64,000 bases of DNA, from contig NC_086370.1 in the NCBI RefSeq assembly GCF_036324505.1, forward strand, positions 22,530,290 through 22,594,289, in the 5' to 3' direction. How positions within the stretch are numbered: position 1 is the stretch's first letter; every line of letters starts with the position of its first letter. Below are positions 39,870 to 54,846 of the stretch, one piece after another. Both the position numbers and the translations under genes were made by a program. The DNA is from Eleginops maclovinus. Lineage: Eukaryota > Chordata > Actinopteri > Perciformes > Eleginopidae. The notes below the pieces were generated by a model. The model saw only the letters and a list, made by a program, of their open reading frames with translations, did no database searches and was not told the DNA's origin.

Positions 39870-42080
39870 ATATATTCTGCTGATGTTCAGGTGTATATCA
39901 GTATGTAGTGTCTCTACTTTAAAGAGTCCTCTCCTGCCGATGTTCAGGTGTATATCAGTATGTAGTGTCTCTACTTTAAAGAGTCCTCTCCTGCTGATGT
40001 TCAGGTGTATATCAGTATGTAGCGTCTCTACTTTAAAGAGTCCTCTCCTGCTGATGTTCAGGTGTATATCAGTATGTAGAGTCTCTACTTTAAAGAGTCC
40101 TCTCCTGCTGATGTTCAGGTGTATATCAGTATGTAGTGTCTCTACTTTAAAGAGTCCTCTCCTGCTGATGTTCAGGTGTATATCAGTATGTAGTGTCTCT
40201 ACTTTAAAGAGTCCTCTCCTGCCGATGTTCAGGTGTATATCAGTATGTAGTGTCTCTACTTTAAAGAGTCCTCTCCTGCTGATGTTCAGGGTGTATATCA
40301 GTATGTAGCGTCTCTACTTTAAAGAGTCCTCTCCTGCTGATGTTCAGGTGTATATCAGTATGTAGAGTCTCTACTTTAAAGAGTCCTCTCCTGCTGATGT
40401 TCAGGTGTATATCAGTATGTAGCGTCTCTACTTTAAAGAGTCCTCTGTATATCAGTATGTAGCGTCTCTACTTTAAAGAGTCCTCTGTATATCAGTATGT
40501 AGCGTCTCTACTTTAAAGAGTCCTCTGTATATCATATGTAGCGTCTCTACTTTAAAGAGTCCTCTGTATATCAGTATGTAGTGTCTCTATTTAAGGTCTC
40601 TGTATATCAGTATGTAGTGTTTACTTTAAGAGTCCTTGTATATCAGTATGTAGCGTCTCATTTAAAGAGTCCTCTGTATATCAGTATGTAGCGTTCTACT
40701 TAAGAGTCCTCTGTTGCAGTATGTAGCGTCTTATTTAAAGAGTCCTGTATATCAGATGTGCGTCTCTCTTTAAAGAGTCCTCTGTATATCGTATGTAGTG
40801 TCTTACTTTAAAGAGTCCTCTGTAATCAGTATGTAGCGTCTTACTTAAGGCCCTGTATATGTATGTGCGTTCTACTTTAAGGTCTCTGTTATCAGTATGT
40901 AGGTCTTACTTAAAGAGTCTCTGATTCAGTATGTAGCGTCTCTACTTTAAGAGTCTTGTATTCAGTATGTAGGTCTTACTTTAAAGAGTCTCTGTTTCAG
41001 TATTAGTGTCTTACTTTAAAGAGTCTCTGTATATCGTATGTAGGTCTTACTTTAAGAGTCCTCGTATATCGTATGTAGCGTCTCTACTTTAAAGAGTCCT
41101 CTGTATATCAGTATGTAGCGTCTCTACTTTAAAGAGTCCTCTGTATATCAGTATGTAGCGTCTCTACTTTAAAGAGTCCTCTGTATATCAGTATGTAGCG
41201 TCTCTACTTTAAAGAGTCCTCTCCTGCTGATGTTCAGGTGTATATCAGTATGTAGTGTCTCTACTTTAAAGAGTCCTCTCCTGCTGATGTTCAGGTGTAT
41301 ATCAGTATGTAGTGTCTCTACTTTAAAGAGTCCTCTCCTGCTGATGTTCAGGTGTATATCAGTATGTAGCGTCTCTACTTTAAAGAGTCCTCTCCTGCTG
41401 ATGTTCAGGTGTATATCAGTATGTAGTGTCTCTACTTTAAAGAGTCCTCTCCTGCTGATGTCCAGGTGTATATCAGTATGTAGCGTCTCTACTTTAAAGA
41501 GTCCTCTCCTGCTGATGTTCAGGTGTATATCAGTATGTAGAGTCTCTACTTTAAAGAGTCCTCTCCTGCTGATGTTCAGGTGTATATCAGTATGTAGCGT
41601 CTCTACTTTAAAGAGTCCTCTGTATATCAGTATGTAGCGTCTCTACTTTAAAGAGTCCTCTCCTGCTGATGTTCAGGTGTATATCAGTATGTAGTGTCTC
41701 TACTTTAAAGAGTCCTCTCCTGCTGATGTTCAGGTGTATATCAGTATGTAGTGTCTCTACTTTAAAGAGTCCTCTCCTGCTGATGTTCAGGTGTATATCA
41801 GTATGTAGCGTCTCTACTTTAAAGAGTCCTCTCCTGCTGATGTTCAGGTGTATATCAGTATGTAGTGTCTCTACTTTAAAGAGTCCTCTCCTGCTGATGT
41901 CCAGGTGTATATCAGTATGTAGCGTCTCTACTTTAAAGAGTCCTCTCCTGCTGATGTTCAGGTGTATATCAGTATGTAGAGTCTCTACTTTAAAGAGTCC
42001 TCTCCTGCTGATGTTCAGGTGTATATCAGTATGTACCGTCTCTACTTTAAAGAGTCCTCTGTATATCAGTATGTAGAGTC
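39870..42080 (+). repeat. 57-bp minisatellite, array 2 (complex)
   Basis: It begins with a native-looking element end ('atatattctgctgatgttc') and has three parts. 39870-40445: ten 57-bp units. 40446-41215: 40-bp units, each lacking the 17-bp 'cctgctgatgttcaggt'; from 40535 to 41085 these are riddled with single- and few-base deletions. 41216-42080: 57-bp units again, as two nearly identical 439-bp blocks (41230 and 41669), each seven 57-bp units plus one 40-bp unit. The right end breaks into unique sequence without the MITE body. Confidence 0.97.
40535..41085 (+). repeat. Deletion-ridden block within array 2, probable sequence error
   Basis: About 16 units with mean length near 34 instead of 40 bp. 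Differences from the clean 40-bp unit are almost all losses of one to a few bases, mostly in short runs such as 'tctctac', 'ctttaaag' and 'cctct'. The units on both sides are clean. This is the pattern expected from an unpolished long-read consensus. Confidence 0.75.
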
Positions 42081-43487
42081 ATGGGTAATTTGAATATTCA
42101 TCATTATATTAAAACTGCAGATAATGAAACACTTTCCCTGTGATGAAATCTGCAGAACCAGCAGCACTTTATTGATTTTAATGCCGTATGGAAATAAATG
42201 TCAGCAGAAAACATTAGGCAATAAATGCAAATACAGAAACAACGTAAATTGGCTTAGTATGCATTTGGAAATAATAACCCCGATGATATTATTTGTAATA
42301 GCGGGGATGCTGTGTTGTGTTCCTGCATTTTCTCGTCAATCCCTGCAGAATTACATCTACATTTATCTTCTTAATCCCTTTCTTGTGGTTTCGTGCCCTC
42401 GCTGTCTGTACCACACGGGGGTGCCTTTCCCTTTTTAAAGACCCTTCTGTTCAGTGTCTTTGAACCCACGTTGCAAAAGAAAACACCTTTGCTTTTGTCA
42501 ACACTGATACGCTCGCTCGCTGAGGGCCTCACGGAGCGCCGGGGATCCTGAGAGGAGTCGACACTCCTGCAGGAAAAACGCTCACAGACAAAAAACATTC
42601 AGCACATTTTAAATTTCCCAGTCGAGCAAAGAGAGGCCATGCTTAAATATTTAACTCAAAGAGAAGTAAAAGTTACTTTTGTCAGCAGCGTGCTTTTACT
42701 GCAAACATGAACTTTTATCTCTCGTAGCCGAAGGGGGGGCTTTGAAAACAATATTGAGCTCAGAGGGCCGTTCACTTGTCTCCCAAAGGTTCCGGTCGAT
42801 TCTTCTCCGCCAGGTTTGCTGTGTTCAGATGTTTTTGGACTTTTTTTATGTTGGTGAGAAGTTTGCAGACAAGTCCAAAACAAAATTCCAGAGGTCAAAC
42901 CCAAAAGATAAAGTGAGTGCAGAGCAATTAACCCGCAGAAATAGCAGTGGTAACCTGAACAGTCCCTTCAGAACAACACCAGATAATAGCTGGGGTGTTT
43001 TGTCAGAGTACCTGCCGTGAATATTAATAACTCTGAGTCCTTTCATGGGGAAAGAGTCTATAGACTAGTGCAGTAAAACACTGAAGGGAAACACTTAATA
43101 TTTCCACCATTTATTGTAAGTGTAATCATCCCCAAAGTGTGTGTTTGGTTGTTGCTTGTATTGTATTTGAATGGAAGCAACATTTTAACCATGCAGTAGA
43201 TGGGTGGACTGGCACGATGGTTTGAGAGGAAGCTTTGTGATCATATGCCAACCTGGACCATTGACCACAGAAAATTAAGTTAAGGCTGCAGTTCCTGGAA
43301 AAACCACTTGAGGACTACCTCAAAAAATGACCCAGAGGCCCTCAGGGTCAAATGTACAACTTTAAAGCAGAGCAAAAGGGTCAGGGTGGGGGCTTTGGTC
43401 TTCACTACTCATTGTCTTGCTCTGTTCATGGTACACATTTCAATTTGACTCAACCTTTTAAATGAAAACACCCAGGAAAAATAACCA
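42081..43487. other. Non-repetitive stretch
   Basis: Repeat-free. 42081-42340 is AT-rich with TAAT motifs and might be regulatory. The 113-codon frame at 42679-43020 is unrecognised and overlaps minus-strand frames. Confidence 0.4.
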
Positions 43488-43800
43488 GCACCTCCTTTCA
43501 CCCTCTGTGTGAAACCAGAGCCCAGTCTGCTCTGATTGGTTAGCTGGCTGGCTCTGTTGGGATTGGCTACGAGATGTCCCGCCCCTTAGCCTATCAATGT
43601 GTTGGAGCACTAGCCAATAGAAGCGCGAGTGTTCCATACTGATGCCATTATGCTCCGGAGGTAAACAAAGGATGCATTTGAGTCGGGGAGGGGGAGGGAC
43701 TTTGGGATTTTAGCCTTTGGAGACCATTTACATGCACTAAAACCTATAGAACACACTACAGGAAAGGGGAAACCCCCAAAAGAATAATATGGCCCTTTAA
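43488..43800 (+). mobile_element. TTAA MITE, left end missing
   Basis: From 'cagcacctcctttcaccct' through two ATTGG boxes (43535 and 43562) and 'gatgtcccgccccttagcc' to the right end 'aatatggccctttaa', with TTAA at 43797-43800. Internal G-rich segment at about 43684-43698. Confidence 0.88.
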
Positions 43801-45727
43801 GAAGAAGTACATCAAAGGTTCTGTTCATACTTCTTTGGTTTTGTCAGTTTTTTTTTGGAAAACCACTTTTTTGGGGGCCATATTGCGCACATAAACAAAG
43901 TGCTCTCTGTTTAATTTCACTGTAATATCGATGTGTCATGGAGGGACTGTAAAACCCATATCGGAATTAAAGGAATGCATCGCCACATTATGCAAAGTTA
44001 ACAAAGCTATGCTTGGCAGGTGTTCATGAAGTCTGAAGTTCACCTCATCTCACACGGTGACCGTCTCTACAGGGAACTCTTTAAAGAGTCACTATTGAAG
44101 AGAGAGCAGGGTGAGAGGAAGTTGTTGCTCGCAATGTGAATTTCCCGAGTCAAGGGGGGAATCTTCCTGCCCTATCGCTGAACGGTAATGAAAGCGAAAC
44201 ACAAGTTGTGTATCCACTCCACAGTTTTAATGGGTTCTTCCTTCTTCACTCAGTCACAGAGTTTGATTGAAATGGCACCTGTAGTTCTCTGTAATCCGGC
44301 TGACAAACAAACAAACAAACAAACAACAAACAAACAGACAAACCGAGACTCCCAATTATATTTTCTCCAGGAACCGAAAATATACAAATTACTTCCAGTG
44401 TTAAAAAAACAACTTTGAAACTTTGGCTTCAGAGAACAAACTCCACTGTAATGCAAATGATGCCGCGGGCTGTCGGATTTATCTCAAAGTAACACTCCAG
44501 CTCCATCGTATCTGACTTTGCCTTCCTCACAACTCCTCGGTGGGAAGTGAATGCAAACTCGCTCCTCTGTGATGATGATGACATCAGGACAGGGCACGGA
44601 GGCTGCAGGGATTTCTTTCAGTCCTTGCCGTTGTCCCCCTTCAGCAAATGAAAGGCAGCGCTTGCATCATCCTTTCGTCTCTCCTCCCACCCTCTCCCCC
44701 GCCGGATATACTTTGATCAGGCGTAATGAATGTTTCACTAACCAGCAGAATGTACACACGTACTCTGTATTCTCCTCAAGAGCTCTTTGTTCTGACTCCT
44801 GTATAAACACAATTATGTTGTTGTAATTTCTTTATTTCATGCTGCTCGGGACCTTTTGAAGTGGAAGACCTTATGTAACGTCCCGATACCCTTAACACAT
44901 CGAGGTCTTCTGCTTACCCGAGGTAAATGTGACGTCTTTGTTAAGTTTTAAGGAGGATTCGGTTCAAAAGGGGCCAGAATACACTTTTGGTTGGACATAA
45001 GCTGATGGTCACATGGGATGTGATAAATAAAACGCCATCTCTTTAACTATTTCTCATCCTGTTGTAAGAAAATACCTGCTTGACAAAAAGAGGGATAAAT
45101 GGAGCATCTCGTTTAGGACAAAGATGTGTAGTTCAGGTGTGTGTACGGTGGCCAACAGGTGCAAACAAACCCAAAGATTTCCATTCTGAGAAACCAGCTG
45201 CAGTTTAACAACCGATGCCGATATGAAAACAGTTATCTGGCAAACTGTTCATTTAAGGTTGTGCGAACAGTGACAGCTGTTGCTCATAATGCATTTACCA
45301 GCATCACTTCAGAGTGCGTGGCCTTAAGGGGATAGCAAGATGGATCGTCCAGAAGATGCCTATAGAACATTTTTCAATCCCAGCTTCTCAACTCAGAGCT
45401 TTACCTTTAAAGGAAAGAGCCTTTAACCTTCGGAGGGAGGACGTCTTCTTGCTTTCTCTTCCGGGAGAGAAGGCAGATTCTATTTACCGTGTTTTTTCCT
45501 TCCTTTGGTAAAGAGATAAGTGGAAAATAAGACCAGCATCACCCTGAATTATGAAGTTGAGCAGACAAAAAAGACGAGAAGGTCAGAATGAATGTGTCTT
45601 TTTCCCTGAGCTCTGTCGTGAGGTTTAAGGGAACGGGTGGAGAGGCGCTCACTTCGCATGTATATCACTAATGCAAAACGATTCAGAACAGAAGCACCGT
45701 TGATGAAGCACGAGGCTTTCTTGGGTT
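43801..45727. other. Non-repetitive stretch
   Basis: A (CAAA)n run occurs at 44301-44341. A palindrome 'aactctttaaagagtc' lies near 44078. 45200-45510 is repeat-free and contains TGACAGCTGT (45271-45280), which fits MEIS/TGIF-type or E-box binding, so it might be regulatory. No gene recognised. Confidence 0.4.
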
Positions 45728-47842
45728 TGCCCTCTCCTGTTGTGTTAAATTGTTTTTAGTGCATGTAAATGGTCTTCTGAGGGTAAAATCAAAGTGACAC
45801 TATGTAACACTCGTGCTCCAACACATTGTACATGATAGGCCAAGAGGGGGGACATCTCTAAGTGGTGGACCGATGACAACAGAGCCGGCCAGCTAACCAA
45901 TCAGAGCAGACTGGGCTCTGGTTTCAGACAGAGGGTGAAAAGAGGTGCTGCAGCACAGGCAGTATGAGAAACATAAAGAGCTTTCTGAACATTAAAGCAT
46001 GGAGACATGTCCCAGGAGAGACACTACATACTGATATACACCTGAACATCAGCAGGAGAGGACTCTTTAAAGTAGAGACTCTACATACTGATATACACCT
46101 GAACATCAGCAGGAGAGGACTCTTTAAAGTAGAGACTCTACATACTGATATACACCTGAACATCAGCAGGAGAGGACTCTTTAAAGTAGAGACTCTACAT
46201 ACTGATATACACCTGAACATCAGCAGGAGAGGACTCTTTAAAGTAGAGACACTACATACTGATATACACCTGAACATCAGCAGGAGAGGACTCTTTAAAG
46301 TAGAGACTCTACATACTGATATACACCTGAACATCAGCAGGAGAGGACTCTTTAAAGTAGAGACTCTACATACTGATATACACCTGAACATCAGCAGGAG
46401 AGGACTCTTTAAAGTAGAGACACTACATACTGATATACACCTGAACATCAGCAGGAGAGGACTCTTTAAAGTAGAGACTCTACATACTGATATACACCTG
46501 AACATCAGCAGGAGAGGACTCTTTAAAGTAGAGACTCTACATACTGATATACACCTGAACATCAGCAGGAGAGGACTCTTTAAAGTAGAGACACTACATA
46601 CTGATATACACCTGAACATCAGCAGGAGAGGACTCTTTAAAGTAGAGACGCTACATACTGATATACACCTGAACATCAGCAGGAGAGGACTCTTTAAAGT
46701 AGAGACTCTACATACTGATATACACCTGAACATCAGCAGGAGAGGACTCTTTAAAGTAGAGACTCTACATACTGATATACACCTGAACATCAGCAGGAGA
46801 GGACTCTTTAAAGTAGAGACGCTACATACTGATATACACCTGAACATCAGCAGGAGAGGACTCTTTAAAGTAGAGACTGCTACATACTGATATACACCTG
46901 AACATCAGCAGGAGAGGACTCTTTAAAGTAGAGACACTACATACTGATATACACCTGAACATCAGCAGGAGAGGACTCTTTAAAGTAGAGACACTACATA
47001 CTGATATACACCTGAACATCAGCAGGAGAGGACTCTTTAAAGTAGAGACTCTACATACTGATATACACCTGAACATCAGCAGGAGAGGACTCTTTAAAGT
47101 AGAGACTCTACATACTGATATACACCTGAACATCAGCAGGAGAGGACTCTTTAAAGTAGAGACACTACATACTGATATATACCTGAACATCAGCAGGAGA
47201 GGACTCTTTAAAGTAGAGACACTACATACTGATACACACCTGAACATCAGCAGGAGAGGACTCTTTAAAGTAGAGACACTACATACTGATATATACCTGA
47301 ACATCAGCAGGAGAGGACTCTTTAAAGTAGAGACACTACATACTGATACACACCTGAACATCAGCAGGAGAGGACTCTTTAAAGTAGAGACACTACATAC
47401 TGATATACACCTGAACATCAGCAGGAGAGGACTCTTTAAAGTAGAGACACTACATACTGATATACACCTGAACATCAGCAGGAGAGGACTCTTTAAAGTA
47501 GAGACACTACATACTGATATACACCTGAACATCAGCAGGAGAGGACTCTTTAAAGTAGAGACTCTACATACTGATATACACCTGAACATCAGCAGGAGAG
47601 GACTCTTTAAAGTAGAGACTCTACATACTGATATACAGCTGAACATCAGCAGGAGAGGACTCTTTAAAGTAGAGACTCTACATACTGATATACACCTGAA
47701 CATCAGCAGGAGAGGACTCTTTAAAGTAGAGACACTACATACTGATATACACCTGAACATCATCAGGAGAGGACTCTTTAAAGTAGAGACACTACATACT
47801 GATATGAACCTGAACATGTAAAATAAATATGTCCTCTTTAAA
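45728..47842 (-). mobile_element. TTAA MITE with array 3 expanded inside its left end
   Basis: Minus-strand element. The body is at 45728-46016 (right part lacking the terminal about 50 bp), with 'ccaatcagagcagactggg' and 'catggagacatgtcccagg'. The 57-bp array follows without a break at 46017-47815. The native left terminus then reads 'tgaacctgaacatgtaaaat' to 'tgtcctctttaaa' with TTAA at 47838-47841. This is the clearest case of an array lying between the body and the true end of the element. Confidence 0.9.
46017..47815 (-). repeat. 57-bp minisatellite, array 3
   Basis: About 31 units. One unit has an inserted base at about 46876 ('gagactgctac') that splits the open frame in two. Units at about 47160-47350 alternate 'atatatacc' and 'atacacacc' variants; these two variants recur in array 6 and not in the other arrays. 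One unit has 'cagctg' (near 47637). The open frames at 45924-46847, 45964-46890 and 46822-47847 are products of the repeat. Confidence 0.98.
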
Positions 47843-47913
47843 CTCACAACAAAATGCCAGACTTAAAACACTTAATTTAACCACACACAACCTCTCATAG
47901 ATACAAACACAAG

Positions 47914-49200
<1,287 letters not shown>

Positions 49201-51427
49201 TTCTAGTTTATTTGTCCACACAACTGTAGCCCGGAGCCCTGTGGAGGTCTCGCTGTTGCTCTGAAAAGCAGCACATATGAGTTTTATACACTTATCTGTG
49301 TTTCAGCGGAATAAGTTTTCACACTACCTGTCCAGCAGCTGGTAAAGAGAGGGGAACATTTAGCAGCTGATGGGCAACATATTTCCCCAGGGAGCTGAAT
49401 CTGAGCAACAACAAAACAAAGAGTGAATTATTGGAGCTTTTTCTAACCTTTATCTTGAGCTTCAACAACACACGTTTTCTTCTGGCTACACAGGAAGACT
49501 GGTTCCACGCCGCCTACTCGCACCTTCACAAAGGAACACGTGTATCCTCATACAGTCAAAAGAGTGTGTGCACACACAGACGCAGAACACCTTGACAGCC
49601 GCTTCAGTGTCTATTGAGCGATTGTCAGGTGAGAGCAAGGTGAGAGGTAGATGCTTTCACAGGGACAAACATTCAGACACATGGATACACTCACACTCTG
49701 AATAGGTGCAAACACATCTCATATCTGTGGCTCAATGCTGCTGTTGTGGAGTGTGTTTAGTCTATTAGTGAGAACCAGATTCATGCTGGGTTTGGAGGTC
49801 GACATTTTGATGCTGTGAAGCGGAATCCAAATCTCTGCATAACAATGAAGAAAAATTAAGAGGCGATTTATTTGTGAGGCCTCTTGAGTTCTTCCTTAAG
49901 ACTGCATTAGGGGCATGCAATAGAAAGCATGGTGTAAAATCTCTATTGGTGCTCCTACATACATTTCTGATGGATGACGCATGAAAAAAAGTACATTAGT
50001 ACCGAGGTCAAAAGAACGTGAAGGAGAATGTATAGACAAGGCAGGAAGTTTCCTTGGATAGCACATTCTGACAAAAGAAAGAAGTCAGAATTTTGAAAAA
50101 GTAGGAAAACGTGAGACAGCTAAAACCCTTAATTGGGTTGGAGTGAGTGAGTGATTTGTTGTTGACCCTTATCCTCTTCTGTACAACATAAGATTTAAAT
50201 ACATGTACAAATTCATTCCAAAGAGGATAAAATAAATAACTACAATAGAATAAGAATTCCTTCTCCTTCAATCGTCCCCCCTCTTCATCACCTGTTCCTT
50301 CATCTTTTTTCCTCCATTGTCTTTTCCATTAAGCCTCTATTTCCCCCCCACTCTTATCCACCATTATTTAACCACTTCTCAGCCGTTCCTTTCACCTCTT
50401 CGCTCGTTTCTCATTATCGTGTCTCCTCTCACCTTCACTTCTTGACCTCCTCTCTCTTGAACTCCTTAACCCCTCTCTCCTGTCTGCTGTCCTCTTATCT
50501 CACTTTTCTCTCCCATTTCCTCTCTTGTTGCAGCAGACGAGGCACCATAGCTAATTACCCTTGTCAACACAACTCCTCATTATTGACACATCAGCCGGAG
50601 GTGGACGTCGGGTTCCCTCTGGCTACAGTTCTCTCCTCCATTTGCTTGAAAGGGTCATCTATTTACATTCAGGTTGAATCCATGTGGGCTTTTTCCGGAG
50701 TGTTACAGGGTCATTAGCTCTGCAGCCGCGAGGATAGGGACTAATAGCAGAAGGGAGGTGAATATTACCAGTGTGTTAGGGGCATTGTAGGCCGGGAGAG
50801 GGGGGGCATTAAGATTTAGATACCTTATTGTCCGTGAATGTACACAAAATGGAAATGTGTGACGAGTAAAAGAAAACCGATTTTCTCGGAGCAAAAAAGA
50901 AAATAGCCTAAAAAAGTGACACAGCTAATAGCTGATGGTTAATGGAAGTTGTTATTAAGTAATCTAATGCTCATACTGCACATATAGGAGTTTGTTAGGA
51001 ACTCCAGAGTAGAGAACAAAAGGAGATCTAAGAATAAAGAGAATGGCAGAACAGACGTTTGACATTCGGAGAGGTGTAAATGATGATGAAAGGAGCGCTG
51101 GCTTTGATGTCTGTGAACCACGAGAGACATCCCCGAGAAACACTTACAGTTTCTGCTCTTCCTTAAATCACCTCGAGTTCTGAAGTTCAGGTTTACTGTC
51201 AGAAAATACAATGAGCTGCTTGTGCTCGGTGGCAGTGTCACATGTACATAACAGGTGTGTCTGTATGTAGTGTTCATTATTCAGAAGCCTGTGGAAAGAA
51301 GCTGGTACTGAGGCGGGCTTGTGTGTTACACCGTTACTACGGAAGAGCTGCAAGCAGAGAAAGTGGGGGGATATTATTTTGCAATCAAAAAGCTTGTTAC
51401 AGTTTGGACTTTTGGAGGTGGTCACTT
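49201..51427. other. Non-repetitive stretch
   Basis: A pyrimidine-rich tract covers about 50260-50530. 50525-50870 is repeat-free with 'tagctaattaccc' and 'ctattgtccg'-like motifs and might be regulatory. Frames at 50939-51452 overlap on one strand in two registers and are unrecognised. Confidence 0.4.
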
Positions 51428-51816
51428 TTGGATTTGAGCCTCTGCAGACCATTCACATGCACAGAAACCTGTAGATTTGCGAGAAAAAACTGAATTTGGG
51501 TAAAAAGTCAGATTTCTTTAAAAACAAGTCACATTTTTTCTTAGAATTCAGCTTTAACAAAAAGCTTATGATGACAAAAGACTACCAACATTGTAATTGG
51601 GTAAATCTTGAGGGTTTGTGATGTTAAAAAAGCCTCCTTTGTTTCTGTTTTACTCTCAGAATTCTGACTTTGTTCCCATCACTTATTTTCTTTACATCCT
51701 CTCTGTATAAGAATGACATTTAAATACATTTCAAAAGTCATTAAAAGCAGAATAAAATCAAAATAACACAAACTACAGGAGAGGGAAAAACCCAAAAAGC
51801 CCAACAGGACTCTTTA
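51428..51816 (+). mobile_element. TTAA MITE remnant split by about 290 bp
   Basis: 'gagcctctgcagaccattca' + 'catgcacagaaacctgtag' (to 51478) matches the start of the right part. 'aaactacaggagagggaaaa' to 'aggactctttaaag' (51768-51816) matches its end. Between them is AT-rich sequence with decayed 'tcagaattctgactt' motifs, so another element has probably inserted. Confidence 0.6.
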
Positions 51817-52350
<534 letters not shown>

Positions 52351-52430
52351 CACTCTTGAAGCCACAACACTAGCGACCCTGGTGAAGCCAGGGTCAAACT
52401 GATATGTCAGAAGCAGTCATCTCATTCCAA

Positions 52431-52433
<3 letters not shown>

Positions 52434-52475
<42 letters not shown>
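52434..52475. repeat. (TG)n microsatellite
   Basis: About 21 TG units, followed by 'acatcatagactgtac', which recalls the start of a common fish repeat, continuing to about 52600 ('ctctgaggtcccccattgac'). Confidence 0.97.
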
Positions 52476-52477
<2 letters not shown>

Positions 52478-53025
52478 ATCATAGACTGTACAAGGTAAGT
52501 GGAATCTCTGAGGTCCCCCATTGACCACAAAGGCCTCAGGTTTGGGATTGCTGTTAGCATAACCAATGCTAAATTGCCAGCTAATGTTAGCGCTAGCAAG
52601 CTATCTTGGTGCAGAACATCTGAATGATGAACCAGACTTGATTATGCATTTCTTATAGCCTTTATATAATGTGAACAGGTGACTTTTATAATAGCTCACA
52701 GCCAGTACAGTTGTCGTGAATGTTAAAATGAGCTTTAAGACAAAGAGCAGGAATATAGGGGATATCAGCAGATTTCTTTTCACTGCAATTGCATAATTTG
52801 TCAGTTCAGAGGTTGTTGTTTGATTGACGTTCATGGAGCATACTCATTGCATAACCGCCCAGACTTTATTTCTGTTCCCCGGCTTGATGTTTGCTTGACT
52901 GAAAGACAAATAGAGGTCTACCAACACCTGCCTTTATACTCCGAAGCAAACTTCAGCACATCAAAGACGTCTGGCGTGTGCTCTGCTGCCTTCCTAAATC
53001 GTTAACCACTCTCTTTAATCTCTCT
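52476..53025. other. Mostly non-repetitive stretch
   Basis: The first about 130 bp may be a dispersed repeat (weak). The remainder shows nothing recognised. Confidence 0.4.
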
Positions 53026-54192
<1,167 letters not shown>

Positions 54193-54846
54193 AGTCTCTA
54201 CTTTAAAGAGTCCTCTCCTGCTGATGTTCAGGTGTATATCAGTATGTAGAGTCTCTACTTTAAAGAGTCCTCTCCTGCTGATGTTCAGGTGTATATCAGT
54301 ATGTAGCGTCTCTACTTTAAAGAGTCCTCTCCTGCTGATGTTCAGGTGTATATCAGTATGTAGAGTCTCTACTTTAAAGAGTCCTCTCCTGCTGATGTTC
54401 AGGTGTATATCAGTATGTAGTGTCTCTACTTTAAAGAGTCCTCTCCTGCTGATGTTCAGGTGTATATCAGTATGTAGTGTCTCTACTTTAAAGAGTCCTC
54501 TCCTGCTGATGTTCAGGTGTATATCAGTATGTAGTGTCTCTACTTTAAAGAGTCCTCTCCTGCTGATGTTCAGGTGTATATCAGTATGTAGAGTCTCTAC
54601 TTTAAAGAGTCCTCTCCTGCTGATGTTCAGGTGTATATCAGTATGTAGTGTCTCTACTTTAAAGAGTCCTCTCCTGCTGATGTTCAGGTGTATATCAGTA
54701 TGTAGAGTCTCTACTTTAAAGAGTCCTCTCCTGCTGATGTTCAGGTGTATATCAGTATGTAGCGTCTCTACTTTAAAGAGTCCTCTCCTGCTGATGTTCA
54801 GGTGTATATCAGTATGTAGTGTCTCTACTTTAAAGAGTCCTCTCTA
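54193..54846 (+). repeat. 57-bp minisatellite, array 4
   Basis: About 11.5 regular units, no length variants. Neither the MITE body nor a native left terminus flanks it; both edges ('atgtcaagtctctac' and 'cctctctaccagtatag') pass straight into unique sequence. The open frame 53942-54865 crosses from unique sequence into the array by chance. Confidence 0.98.

Noticed and set aside
44071..44095. Palindrome 'aactctttaaagagtc' as another MITE end
   Set aside because: It shares only the short CTTTAAAG core with the 57-bp unit; no further match to the element on either side.
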